Source: CAZVYN01 sp964631125
Lineage (GTDB): Bacteria > Eisenbacteria > RBG-16-71-46 > CAIMUX01
Assembly (NCBI GenBank): GCA_964631125.1
Contig: CAZVYN010000063.1
Span: 1 to 25,283, forward strand
Direction: 5' to 3'
DNA length: 25,283 nt
The notes beneath the pieces were generated by a model. The model worked only from the letters and a program-made list of their open reading frames with translations, made no database searches and was not told the origin of the DNA. A program made the translations under genes and the position numbers. Positions 15,292 through 22,302 of this stretch are shown here, piece by piece; position 1 is the first letter of the stretch; each line of letters begins with the position of its first letter.

Positions 15292-15794
15292 GCCCTCTCG
15301 GGGTGCTTCCAGATCGGGACCCATCTCTTCAGCTCGTCGATGAACTCGGCGCAGGCGCGCAACGCCTCGCCTCGATGGGCCGAGTGAATGCGGATATAGA
15401 GCGATGCGTCTCCGACCGGCACGCGCCCGGTGCGATGCAGTACATAGAGGGCGAGGAGGCCATTCCGCGCGGCGACATCGCGCGCGACACGTTCGAGTTG
15501 ATGTTGCGCCATCTCGGGGTGCGCCTCGTAGTCGAGCGCCGCGATCCGGAACGGCTCGAGGGAAACGGGCGAATCCGAGGCCGAGTGGTCCCGGTCGTCC
15601 CCGTGGTTCCCCTGCGCTGGTCCGCAGACGTGCGTCGGATCCTCCCACTCGCGGACGATCCCCCAGAACTCCACAGTCGCGCCTGCGGCGCCCGTCGCCT
15701 CCGCCGTCGGCGGGAACTCATCGATCTGCGGATCGAGCGGACCAACCGCCAGGCGCGCAATGAGTTGCGGTGATGAGGGCGCCGTGACCGACAT
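15288..15794 (-). CDS. moaE: Molybdopterin synthase catalytic subunit MoaE
   Basis: MoaE transfers sulfur from MoaD thiocarboxylate to cyclic pyranopterin monophosphate, forming molybdopterin. The ATG at 15794 is the best start; it lies 8 nt past the previous gene's stop. The 168-residue protein has 'GATVEFWGIVREW', 'LDYEAHPEMA', 'VLHRTGRVPVGDASLYIRI', 'SAHRGEALRACAEFIDELK' and 'VPIWKHPERA'. The two lysines of the active site, equivalent to E. coli Lys119 and Lys126, are Lys156 and Lys163. Compared with E. coli MoaE, about 28 extra polar residues ('HVCGPAQGNHGDDRDHSASD') are inserted between the first beta-strands, and the C-terminus stops soon after the IWK motif. The stop overlaps the protease start by 4 nt. 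Confidence 0.93.
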   Translation of the reverse strand: MSVTAPSSPQLIARLAVGPLDPQIDEFPPTAEATGAAGATVEFWGIVREWEDPTHVCGPAQGNHGDDRDHSASDSPVSLEPFRIAALDYEAHPEMAQHQLERVARDVAARNGLLALYVLHRTGRVPVGDASLYIRIHSAHRGEALRACAEFIDELKRWVPIWKHPERA

Positions 15795-15802
15795 CTCGGG
15801 CG

Positions 15803-16519
15803 TCAGGGCGCCGGTCGGAACGAGCCGACGAGCGCGTCGAGGTTCGCGGCCTCCGCGTCGAGCGTCTTCTTCGGGCCGGTGGCCTTCCAGAACCAAGGTC
15901 CGCCCGGTCCCTCGACGACCGAGCACCACATCCGTTGATCGGTCTTCGGCGATGGCGCGGGGCCGCCCATCATCGCTCCCGGCGCGTAGGTCCCATCCAC
16001 CGCGAGGATCGTGACCTTGTACGGACCGACGGTGCGTGAAGCGACCTGCGCATGGCTGCGCGCGTCTCCGCCGTCGGGCTGTCGCATCTGTCCGATCCAG
16101 CGATCAAGGTTCGCCTGCACGTCGCCGCCCTGACCGGCGCCGAAAAAGAAGAGCACCATCTCGGCCGGCTCACCGCCCGCCGCCGGCAGCGCGAACTGCG
16201 CGGCCCGCATGCCGGAACTCGTCGGCGTCGTCGTCCACGACTCCGGGACGGTGTAGGTCAACCCGACCGAGGTCTCCGCGCGCCCGCTGGCGGTCGAAGC
16301 AGCTTCTCGGGTCGGCGATGTGTCGTAGGTCCCGCCCTGTGGCGTGGAAGGGGTCGCGACCTTCGTTGCGACGGCCGCCCCGTCTCGGGTCTTTTCCTGG
16401 GGAGGCTTCGAGTTGGTCGAGCAGCCCCCGAGAGTGGCCAGCGCCGCGAATGCGGTGATCGCGAGAACGAGCGTGAAGCGTGAGGCGAGAGCTTGGTTCG
16501 AACGGAGATGGTTTTGCAT
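15803..16519 (-). CDS. Predicted lipoprotein, hypothetical
   Basis: This is a 238-residue protein with a lipoprotein signal: basic start, hydrophobic stretch and lipobox LGGC (Cys33). A Thr/Ser/Pro-rich linker of about 45 residues follows, then a globular domain: 'GLTYTVPESWTTTPTSSGMR', 'AAQFALPAAGGEPAEMVLFF', 'GGDVQANLDRWIGQMRQPDG', 'GPYKVTILAVDGTY', 'MWCSVVEGPGGPWFWKATGP'. The pattern 'PESW....SSxMR.AQF.LP' is shared by small, uncharacterised bacterial lipoproteins with a PsbP-like fold; I base this on memory. It sits between moaD and moaE but shows nothing linked to molybdenum. There is no Shine-Dalgarno site before ATG 16519. A TTGCGG-17-GATGAT promoter-like pair ends 8 nt before the ATG, and a 6-bp hairpin (16539-16556) separates it from moaD. 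Confidence 0.8.
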   Translation of the reverse strand: MQNHLRSNQALASRFTLVLAITAFAALATLGGCSTNSKPPQEKTRDGAAVATKVATPSTPQGGTYDTSPTREAASTASGRAETSVGLTYTVPESWTTTPTSSGMRAAQFALPAAGGEPAEMVLFFFGAGQGGDVQANLDRWIGQMRQPDGGDARSHAQVASRTVGPYKVTILAVDGTYAPGAMMGGPAPSPKTDQRMWCSVVEGPGGPWFWKATGPKKTLDAEAANLDALVGSFRPAP

Positions 16520-16566
16520 AGGGCGCCATCATCGTCCGTTGCGGGGAGCGCCGCAAGCGGGCCGTT

Positions 16567-16812
16567 TCAACCTCCTTGCACGGGTGGGATGAGGGAGATC
16601 TCGTCGCCGTCCACGAGCACCTGATCGCTAGACGCGTAGTCGAGCCCGACCGCGGTCAGACAGGAAGCGACGAGCGGTCCGAGAGCCGGCTGCTGCCGCA
16701 GCAACTCGCGCACGGCGTTTCCCACCGAAGCGCCTTCCTCCAGCTCGAGCACGAGGGAAGAGCGCTGCGCCGCCAATCGGAGTTGCGAGAAGAGCAGCAC
16801 GCGGACACGCAT
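16567..16812 (-). CDS. moaD: Molybdopterin synthase sulfur-carrier subunit MoaD
   Basis: This is an 81-residue ubiquitin-like sulfur carrier. It has the MoaD pattern: 'MRVRVLLFSQLRLAAQRSS', an LxxGASVGNAVRELL helix, 'VLVDGDEISLIPPVQGG' and the essential C-terminal Gly-Gly that is adenylated and thiocarboxylated. The ATG at 16812 is 8 nt after the moaA stop, giving tight coupling. A longer frame starting further upstream overlaps moaA and is ignored. moaE, its partner, is two genes downstream, separated by the lipoprotein gene. A MoeB-type activating enzyme is not in the window. Confidence 0.94.
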   Translation of the reverse strand: MRVRVLLFSQLRLAAQRSSLVLELEEGASVGNAVRELLRQQPALGPLVASCLTAVGLDYASSDQVLVDGDEISLIPPVQGG

Positions 16813-16820
16813 CACCCGAC

Positions 16821-17867
16821 TCAGCCGCCGATCGCGGTCATGTGTCGACCCGGCGTGTACTGCCCGCGGAAATCGTGTTCGAGCGGCTTGAGGCCGAGCG
16901 CGTGGCGGAAGATTTCGTGTAGTCGACGGTCGCCTCCAGCGACAGGCGACTCCGCGACCGACGCTTCCCGCAACGCCCCCTTCAAATCGAACTCCAGATG
17001 ATTCCCCAAGCAAGGCCGCAGCTTTCCGTCCGCCGTCAGCCGCACCTTGTTGCACGACTCACAGAAGTGCAGGTCGGTCATCGCCCCGATGAACCCGACC
17101 GTCGCCCCCTCCGCCGTCCGGTAGTAGACGGCCGGCCCGTGGCCGAGCTTCGTCTCCAACCGCTCCAGTGTGGTCTCCCGCTCCAACAACGCCTTCGCCT
17201 CCTGCGCGGACAGGAACGACTCCGGCGTGAGCACTTGCGTCGTGGTGATCGGCATCAGTTCGATGAAACGGATGAGTGCGCCGCGTTCGTGCGCGAACCG
17301 CACCAGCGCCGGGATCTCGTGGTCGTTCATGCCGCGCATCAAGACCGCGTTGAGTTTCACGCGTGGAAATCCGGCCGTCACGGCTGCGTCGATTCCGGCC
17401 ACGCACTCATGCCAACGCCCGCGCGTGAACCGCGCATACGTGTCGGCGTCGAGCGTATCGAGGCTGATATTGACCGAGTCGACGCCCGCCGCGCGCAGCC
17501 GACTCGCGAGCGGCGCCAGCAGCGTCCCATTCGTGCTCAAGCCGAGCGACTCGACCCCTTCGATCATCCCGATCTGTTCGATCAGCCAGGCGAGATCGCG
17601 CCGCACCAATGGCTCGCCGCCCGTCAGACGGTACTTGCGGAAGCCGAGGGCGACGGTGACCCGCACGATCCGGAGGATCTCCTCATAGGTGAGGATCTCG
17701 TCTTTCTCCTGCCAGTCGGGGAGCTCGGCCGGCATGCAGTAGGTGCAGCGCTCGTTGCAGCGATCGGTGACCGAGATGCGGAGGTAGTCGATCCGGCGGT
17801 TGGTCCAGTCGAGGAGGGTGGGGGTCGGCGTGGGCGTGGGCGGAGGAGTGGGCGCTGGGGTGCTCAT
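16821..17867 (-). CDS. moaA: GTP 3',8-cyclase MoaA (radical SAM)
   Basis: MoaA catalyses the first step of molybdenum cofactor synthesis, rearranging GTP with a SAM-derived radical. The 348-residue protein has the N-terminal 4Fe-4S motif 'CNERCTYC' (Cys37, Cys41, Cys44), 'LTGGEPLVRRDL', 'GLSTNGTLL', 'SVNISLDTLDADTYARFTRG', 'IRFIELMPI', and the second cluster 'CESCNKVRLTADGKLRPC' (Cys269, Cys272, Cys286), with the family's Cx2Cx13C spacing. It ends with the conserved Gly-Gly (HMTAIGG), which helps catalysis when MoaC-type partners are absent or present. Before the core is an unusual Pro-Thr tail ('PAPTPPPTPTPTPT'). There is no Shine-Dalgarno site; an extended -10 box lies 7 nt upstream of the ATG. 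It is the first gene of the minus-strand run. Confidence 0.95.
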   Translation of the reverse strand: MSTPAPTPPPTPTPTPTLLDWTNRRIDYLRISVTDRCNERCTYCMPAELPDWQEKDEILTYEEILRIVRVTVALGFRKYRLTGGEPLVRRDLAWLIEQIGMIEGVESLGLSTNGTLLAPLASRLRAAGVDSVNISLDTLDADTYARFTRGRWHECVAGIDAAVTAGFPRVKLNAVLMRGMNDHEIPALVRFAHERGALIRFIELMPITTTQVLTPESFLSAQEAKALLERETTLERLETKLGHGPAVYYRTAEGATVGFIGAMTDLHFCESCNKVRLTADGKLRPCLGNHLEFDLKGALREASVAESPVAGGDRRLHEIFRHALGLKPLEHDFRGQYTPGRHMTAIGG

Positions 17868-17874
17868 GGGGGTG

Positions 17875-17883
17875 AGTGTACCA
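17875..17883 (-). promoter_or_regulatory. Candidate extended -10 promoter of moaA
   Basis: On the minus strand, TGGTACACT (extended -10, TGn-TACACT) is followed by 7 nt (CACCCCC) and the moaA ATG. Transcription would start at or next to the ATG, giving a leaderless mRNA. No good -35 is present, which extended -10 promoters can tolerate. Confidence 0.5.
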
Positions 17884-17892
17884 AGCGGTGGA

Positions 17893-17926
17893 TGAGAAAG
17901 GGCCCCCGCTGCGTGGCGGGGGCCCT
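17893..17926 (-). terminator. Strong terminator after the outer-membrane barrel genes
   Basis: Read on the minus strand, a perfect 11-bp stem (agggcccccgc / gcgggggccct) with a 6-nt loop is followed by TTTCTC. It separates the barrel genes from moaA. Confidence 0.82.
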
Positions 17927-17944
17927 CGAGGCTCAGTTGGAGAG

Positions 17945-17968
17945 GTCAGGCCGGAGGACCGGCCTGAC
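17945..17968 (-). terminator. Hairpin at the stop of the second barrel gene
   Basis: A perfect 10-bp stem (gtcaggccgg / ccggcctgac) with a 4-nt loop begins at the last base of the TAG stop on the minus strand. It lacks a long T-tract, and the stronger terminator lies 20 nt further on. It may stabilise the mRNA 3' end. Confidence 0.6.
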
Positions 17969-18489
17969 TACTTGAGCCAGTAGTGCACGCCGAAGTTGGT
18001 CACACCGTTGCCGACCGTTCCCAGGTTGTTCGGGTCGAGTGCGATGCGGAGACCGTGGGATCCGCTGATCGAGATGGTGTTGGACATCATCCACTCGGCG
18101 ACCAGGAGGCCGCTGATATCGATCGACGTGTCCGATTCGATGTTGTCATTCTCCGGTGAGGTCGAGGTGATCCCGAGGCCCGGCCGAACGTGCAACGCCA
18201 CCTTGTCGCCCGTCTTCATTGCGATCGGCAGTCCGACGCGAAGGACGAACTGAGTGCCGGCGATGGCCAGTTGCTTGTTCCCGGACGCGCGGCCCCCAGT
18301 GGTGTCCTCGGCATCGATGCTGATGAAGCCGAGACCGACATCGAGACCCATCTTGTCGGACAGCATGTAGCGGCCGCCCACAGGGGCGTCGGACTCCATG
18401 AATCCGATGGCATAGGAGCCCTTGCCGTGCGCCCCGGCGACCGAGGCGCTCAGCGCGAGCGCGATAACTGCGAGTGAAAGCGTACGCAT
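17968..18489 (-). CDS. Small outer-membrane beta-barrel protein, paralogue 2
   Basis: This is a 173-residue protein. The ATG at 18489 follows TGGAGGATT and begins a signal peptide of about 22 residues ('LSLAVIALALSASVAGA'). The mature chain alternates hydrophobic and polar residues in short strands separated by acidic loops, and ends with aromatic 'FGVHYWLK', as in small 8-strand barrels (OmpA-transmembrane, Opa or OmpX-like). It shares a clear signature with the preceding gene: 'GSYAIGFMESDAPVGGRYML', 'DKMGLDVGLGF' and the C-terminal 'HYWLK'. A longer frame upstream is out of phase with the paralogue's coding and is not used. Only 65 nt separate the two genes, so they are probably co-transcribed. 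The ligand or role is unknown. Confidence 0.82.
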   Translation of the reverse strand: MRTLSLAVIALALSASVAGAHGKGSYAIGFMESDAPVGGRYMLSDKMGLDVGLGFISIDAEDTTGGRASGNKQLAIAGTQFVLRVGLPIAMKTGDKVALHVRPGLGITSTSPENDNIESDTSIDISGLLVAEWMMSNTISISGSHGLRIALDPNNLGTVGNGVTNFGVHYWLK

Positions 18490-18554
18490 CGTTTCAAATC
18501 CTCCATGGTCCGCCGGCTCGTGCGCGGCGGAAGGAATCCATTCCGTTGGTCGAC

Positions 18555-19034
18555 CTACTTGATCCAGTAGTGGAAGCCGAGACTGAAGACATCGGCGCCG
18601 AAGAGCTCGATCACCGTCGGATCGGTCTCGATGGCGAGCCCGTGCCCGGCGTTGACGGAGAGGCTGTTGGTCAACCAAACCTGGAATTCCAGCATGGCGC
18701 TGATCGTGACCGAATCGTCGTCCTTGCGCCCCGGCGCGTCGAACGACGTGCTGGAGAACGTCGCTCCCGGCCGGAACTGCAGTTGCGCGTTCTCGCCGCT
18801 GTGCAGGTTGATGGGGACGCCGGCGTCGAACGCAAATCCGCTCGAGGCGTCTTCGATGTCGCTGAACCCGATTCCGAGGTCGAGACCGACCTTGTCATTG
18901 ATCATGTACCGACCCCCGATCGGGGCGTCGGACCGGACGAATCCGAGTGCGTAACTTCCCTTCGTCGCCGCAGCAAATGAGCTGCCGGCTCCGATACAAC
19001 TCAGTGCGACAGCTGCAATCAAAACCTTGCGCAT
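18555..19034 (-). CDS. Small outer-membrane beta-barrel protein, paralogue 1
   Basis: This is a 159-residue protein starting at ATG 19034 after GGGAGGT. It has a signal peptide of about 20 residues ('VLIAAVALSCIGAGSSFA'), then 'KGSYALGFVRSDAPIGGRYM' and 'NDKVGLDLGIGF', nearly the same as in the next gene. The rest is a series of amphipathic strands, ending 'SLGFHYWIK'. The terminal aromatic-x-aromatic pattern is consistent with recognition by the outer-membrane assembly machinery. Identity with the neighbour is high in the first 40 mature residues and in the last strands, and low in the central loops, as expected when surface loops diverge after a gene duplication. A TTGATT/TTCAAT promoter precedes it. 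Confidence 0.84.
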   Translation of the reverse strand: MRKVLIAAVALSCIGAGSSFAAATKGSYALGFVRSDAPIGGRYMINDKVGLDLGIGFSDIEDASSGFAFDAGVPINLHSGENAQLQFRPGATFSSTSFDAPGRKDDDSVTISAMLEFQVWLTNSLSVNAGHGLAIETDPTVIELFGADVFSLGFHYWIK

Positions 19035-19083
19035 TCCGAGATACCTCCCTTGGGGCGATCCCTGCCCAGTTGCGAACCGAGCC

Positions 19084-19112
19084 ATTGAAGGGAAACGGGT
19101 GGCAAAAATCAA
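19084..19112 (-). promoter_or_regulatory. Sigma-70-type promoter of the barrel gene pair
   Basis: On the minus strand, TTGATT (19112-19107), an exact 17-bp spacer and TTCAAT (19089-19084) match -35/-10 consensus at four of six positions each. Predicted transcription starts near 19077 and leaves a leader of about 40 nt that contains GGGAGGT. Confidence 0.65.
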
Positions 19113-19121
19113 GGCAGGAAA

Positions 19122-21233
19122 TTACTCGGTCCGATTCAGATTCCAGTCGTAGTCCATGAACTCGATCTGGGTCGCCGGGTCGTCCAACGCGCGCGCGGCC
19201 CGCTCCGGGGCATAACGCGCCACCCAGCGACGCAGCCCACCGCCCCACTCCTCGAAGTCCTGTCCGTACCAGTCGAAGATCTTCGTCAACCGAACCTTCG
19301 AGCGTTCGCCGTCCGACTGAACGGCGAGCCAGCGAGGATCGGCCAGCGCGAGTCGGCACTGCGCGTCGAGCATCGAGTCGAGGTCGGCCGCGCGATAGGC
19401 GTCGGCAGCGAGCGGCGGGCAGCCGATCGACGCGCAGTTGAGCGCGAAGTGGATGCGGGGATCACGAGAGGTCGGACGGATGATCTCGTTCTCGATCCTA
19501 TCGAGCGAGAGTTCGCGCCCCTCGACGGTGACAAGCTTCTTCTTCCACGGCGACTTCAGGAGACCGCCCAGATCCTTGATACTTCCCACCGGCTCGTTGA
19601 CCAGGATCAGGTCGAGCGTGGTCGCGTTGTAGAGGTTGATCCAGTACGCGAGGGTCGCCTCCTTCGAGAGGCCGGACGGCGCGGTCGCTTCGAGCGCGTC
19701 GACGTAAGCGGTCAGCTCCCGCACCGCGGACGGCTCGGCTCGCCACGCGTCGTAGCGGACCGAACCGTCGCGCACGTAGCGTTTCAGCAGCGCGTCGAAC
19801 GGCGCGTGGAGCGCGTCTTCTGTCCGCCGGGCCACCGCGAGCATCTCGTCGGTTTGCGGATGGACGACCGGCGCGGCGTCGGCCCATTGCCCCACGCCCG
19901 GCCAGGGCGGCAGCTCCGTTGCGTCGAGACCGAGCGCAACGGCGCCCCGACCGAGCTCCCCCTCGCGGGCAGCCATCACCGTCCGCGCGTAGATCGGATC
20001 GGCCAGCACCGCGATGCGGGTCGCGTCCTCGCGCCAGACGTAGGCCAATTGCGCCGCGAGACCGTAGTCGCGCGAGACGATCCAAGAAGGCGCGACAGTT
20101 TCGGCGGTCGCCAACTGGGTCGCCAACTGGGTCGCCAGCCGATCGATCGGTTGGTATTCGCGCAATCGCTCGGTCCAGGTCGACGTGGCCGAGACCTGCT
20201 CCTCGCGCGACCCGGCGACCAGTGGATAGGTCGAGGCCAGCGCGGACGCTCCCCGCTCGGCCGCGGCGACGATCGATGGCCGATGCATGACCAGGCCGAG
20301 CGCTCCGGAGAAGAGAACGGAGGGGAGCAGCAATAGTCCCGCGATCGGACGAGAAACGCGCCAATCCCGCGGCCAGAAGAGGATGAACGACGGCATGATC
20401 CAGTTCTCCTTCAGTTGTCCATTTGCGATCGCGGCGACGAAAAACAGAACGAGGAACGCGCCCCCGAGGATGCGGCCGGCAGCGAGATCCCCGCGCAGGT
20501 TTCGCAGCGCCGCGATCATGGCGATCGGGAGGATCACCCCGGCATGCAAGAGAAGCAGAAGAGCGCCCCAGCCGAGACGCTCCGGCCAACTCCCGACCGA
20601 CTCGAGTCGCCCGAAGTGCAGGGTCTCGAGCAGCATTTCGGGACGAAGTGCCAGCCACGTCGGACTCGAGACGACGAGCGCGATCAGCGCGCTGAGGAGC
20701 AGGACACGCCGACGAACCCGAGTCGCGCGCAGCGCCGGGACCGCCGGCAGAATGAGAGACAGCCCGACCACCAGCAGTCCCGTCGGCTTGGCCAACGCCG
20801 CCAGTCCGGCGAAGAACGCGGCGAGAGGCAGCCGCCCGTCGGCATGCGCCCAGGCGAACGCGAGTACGGCCGGCAGGAGGATCGTGTCGGGGTGCAAGAG
20901 CCCGCCGGTGTAGGTCTGCCAGGGAGCAAGGCCGAGCGCGAGACAGGCGAGGGTGCGGGTGCGTCGCTCCGCGCCGAGGCGGCGGAGCCATCCATCGAGG
21001 CAGTAGAGCGCGAGCGCCGCGCCGAGCAGCGACGGCAGACGGAGCGCGAAGAGATGCGCCCCGAACAGCGCCTCGCTCGCGCGCGCCGCGAATTGCAGGA
21101 GCAGCGAATACCCCGGCTCGAGATGATGCGCCCAGTAGCGATAGGCCGCTTCGTCGCGTCCCGGAGCTGGGAGCAGCGCGATCGCGATCTTGAACGGCAG
21201 GCCCGCGAGGAGGCCGATTCGCCAGGGCGTCAG
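19122..21233 (-). CDS. GT39-like membrane glycosyltransferase fused to a DUF547 domain, CTG start
   Basis: One open frame of 703 codons runs from CTG 21233 to TAA 19122. The N-terminal 330 or so residues are a polytopic GT-C enzyme of the GT39/ArnT type, which transfers sugars from polyprenyl phosphates on the outer face of the inner membrane. They include the first-loop acidic motif 'PGRDEAAYRYWAHHLEPGYS' (Asp27, Glu28), 'WQTYTGGLLHPDTILLPA' and many hydrophobic helices. A periplasmic part with 'SRDYGLAAQLAYV' follows. From about residue 455 a DUF547 domain begins: 'DALLKRYVRDGSVRYDAW', 'LAYWINLYNATTLDLIL', 'HFALNCASIGCPPL' (595-608). The first ATG/GTG/TTG in frame is TTG 20897, which would delete the acidic motif and the first helices. 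CTG 21233 overlaps the upstream stop (CTGA) and has GAGG 8 nt before it. Confidence 0.82.
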   Translation of the reverse strand: MTPWRIGLLAGLPFKIAIALLPAPGRDEAAYRYWAHHLEPGYSLLLQFAARASEALFGAHLFALRLPSLLGAALALYCLDGWLRRLGAERRTRTLACLALGLAPWQTYTGGLLHPDTILLPAVLAFAWAHADGRLPLAAFFAGLAALAKPTGLLVVGLSLILPAVPALRATRVRRRVLLLSALIALVVSSPTWLALRPEMLLETLHFGRLESVGSWPERLGWGALLLLLHAGVILPIAMIAALRNLRGDLAAGRILGGAFLVLFFVAAIANGQLKENWIMPSFILFWPRDWRVSRPIAGLLLLPSVLFSGALGLVMHRPSIVAAAERGASALASTYPLVAGSREEQVSATSTWTERLREYQPIDRLATQLATQLATAETVAPSWIVSRDYGLAAQLAYVWREDATRIAVLADPIYARTVMAAREGELGRGAVALGLDATELPPWPGVGQWADAAPVVHPQTDEMLAVARRTEDALHAPFDALLKRYVRDGSVRYDAWRAEPSAVRELTAYVDALEATAPSGLSKEATLAYWINLYNATTLDLILVNEPVGSIKDLGGLLKSPWKKKLVTVEGRELSLDRIENEIIRPTSRDPRIHFALNCASIGCPPLAADAYRAADLDSMLDAQCRLALADPRWLAVQSDGERSKVRLTKIFDWYGQDFEEWGGGLRRWVARYAPERAARALDDPATQIEFMDYDWNLNRTE
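20107..20137 (-). repeat. 12-bp tandem repeat in the glycosyltransferase gene
   Basis: The unit gtcgccaactgg occurs twice exactly (20107-20118, 20119-20130), with seven more matching bases after it. It encodes LATQLATQLAT at the start of the periplasmic part. Confidence 0.93.
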
Positions 21234-22255
21234 CGGCCGCGCCTCGGTTGCTGGATGGGATCCCGCGGGACGTTCTGGATGTCGAGCGCGATCGCCTGCA
21301 AGAGCAACTGCACGCCGAGCACGAGTGAGACCACCGCGATCATCACGGTGCCGGTGGGGTTGGCGATTCCGGTCTCGATGGAGCGACGCCAGAAGATTCC
21401 GCCCCAGACCACGGCGAAGGTCGTCAGCAGAATTCCCCAGGTGAGGAAGAGCGAGACAGGCGTGAAGTCATAGAGGAAGTAACAGGTCCCCAACCGGCGC
21501 AGGAGTCCCATGAATAGGCGCGGCGGAAACTCCAGCACGACCTTCATCGGGGAGAGCGAGCTGATCTCCCCCTGATAGCGCGCGGGAATCGCGACATCCT
21601 CGACCACGGCGCGCCGACAGCCGAGCTCGATGAGCAGGCTGCTCTCGAAAAAGTATCGCTTCGCGATGCGGCGCGGATTGAGCTTCCGCCAGACGTCGAC
21701 ATGCAGCGCCGTGTAGCCGTTGGCCGGGTCGAACATGGTCCAGTAGCCGGAGGCCGCCTTGGCCAAGAAGGTGAGCCCGATGTTGCCGACGCGGCGGAAG
21801 AACGGCATCGCTCGCAGTTCCGCGCTGTGCAGGAACCTATTTCCCTTGGCGTAGTCGGCGCGTCCGTCCATCAGCGGCTCGATCAGGTCGAGCATGCGGC
21901 CGGTGTCCATCTGACCGTCGCCGTCTACCTTGACCAGGATCGTGCAGCCGGCGCCGGCCGCGCGCTCGTAGCCGGTCATGACCGCTCCGCCGACCCCTTG
22001 ATTCTGCTCGTGCTTCACCAGGGTGACGCGGGGATCGCGCACGTCGCGCAGCGCCCCGGCGATGTCATCCGGGCTCGCGTCGTCGATGACGAAGATCTCC
22101 GCGACATACGGCGGGATCTCCTGCACGACCTGCGCGATGTGCGCCGCGACGCGGTAGGCGGGAATGATGACGCCGATCCGCGCCTGGCGCGCGGCCTCGA
22201 CAGCTTGCGAGTCGGTCGCCCGCGTGTGCGCGCGAACCTCCGGTCGGTCGGTCAT
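21230..22255 (-). CDS. GT2-family glycosyltransferase (DPM1/GtrB-like)
   Basis: This 341-residue inner-membrane enzyme has a cytoplasmic GT-A domain: 'IGVIIPAYRVAAHIAQVVQE', 'IFVIDDASPDDIAGAL', 'HEQNQGVGGAVMTGYERA', the DxD metal motif in 'KVDGDGQMD' (Asp111, Asp113) and 'FDPANGYTALH'. Two C-terminal helices follow (about 265-290 and 300-325). Such enzymes load a sugar onto polyprenyl phosphate, making the donor used by GT-C enzymes like the one encoded immediately downstream (4-nt overlap). The pair therefore probably forms one glycosylation route for lipid or surface glycan. The ATG at 22255 is preferred to TTG 22291, because the extra residues are not conserved-looking. No Shine-Dalgarno site precedes it. 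Confidence 0.9.
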   Translation of the reverse strand: MTDRPEVRAHTRATDSQAVEAARQARIGVIIPAYRVAAHIAQVVQEIPPYVAEIFVIDDASPDDIAGALRDVRDPRVTLVKHEQNQGVGGAVMTGYERAAGAGCTILVKVDGDGQMDTGRMLDLIEPLMDGRADYAKGNRFLHSAELRAMPFFRRVGNIGLTFLAKAASGYWTMFDPANGYTALHVDVWRKLNPRRIAKRYFFESSLLIELGCRRAVVEDVAIPARYQGEISSLSPMKVVLEFPPRLFMGLLRRLGTCYFLYDFTPVSLFLTWGILLTTFAVVWGGIFWRRSIETGIANPTGTVMIAVVSLVLGVQLLLQAIALDIQNVPRDPIQQPRRGR

Positions 22256-22262
22256 GCGCGGC

Positions 22263-22291
22263 AGAATCGCAGAGGTGACGCGAGGCGGCAA
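22263..22291 (-). promoter_or_regulatory. Candidate promoter of the GT2 gene
   Basis: On the minus strand, TTGCCG (22291-22286), a 17-bp spacer and GATTCT (22268-22263, with an upstream TGn) are followed by 7 nt and the ATG. Matches to consensus are modest. The geometry implies a leaderless transcript. Confidence 0.4.
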
Positions 22292-22302
22292 GCGGACGGC
22301 CC

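Noticed and set aside
13570..15648. A longer version of the protease gene starting inside moaE and beyond.
   Set aside because: The added residues overlap conserved moaE coding and are Arg/Pro-rich. GTG 15291 with its GTGA overlap and signal peptide is the better start.
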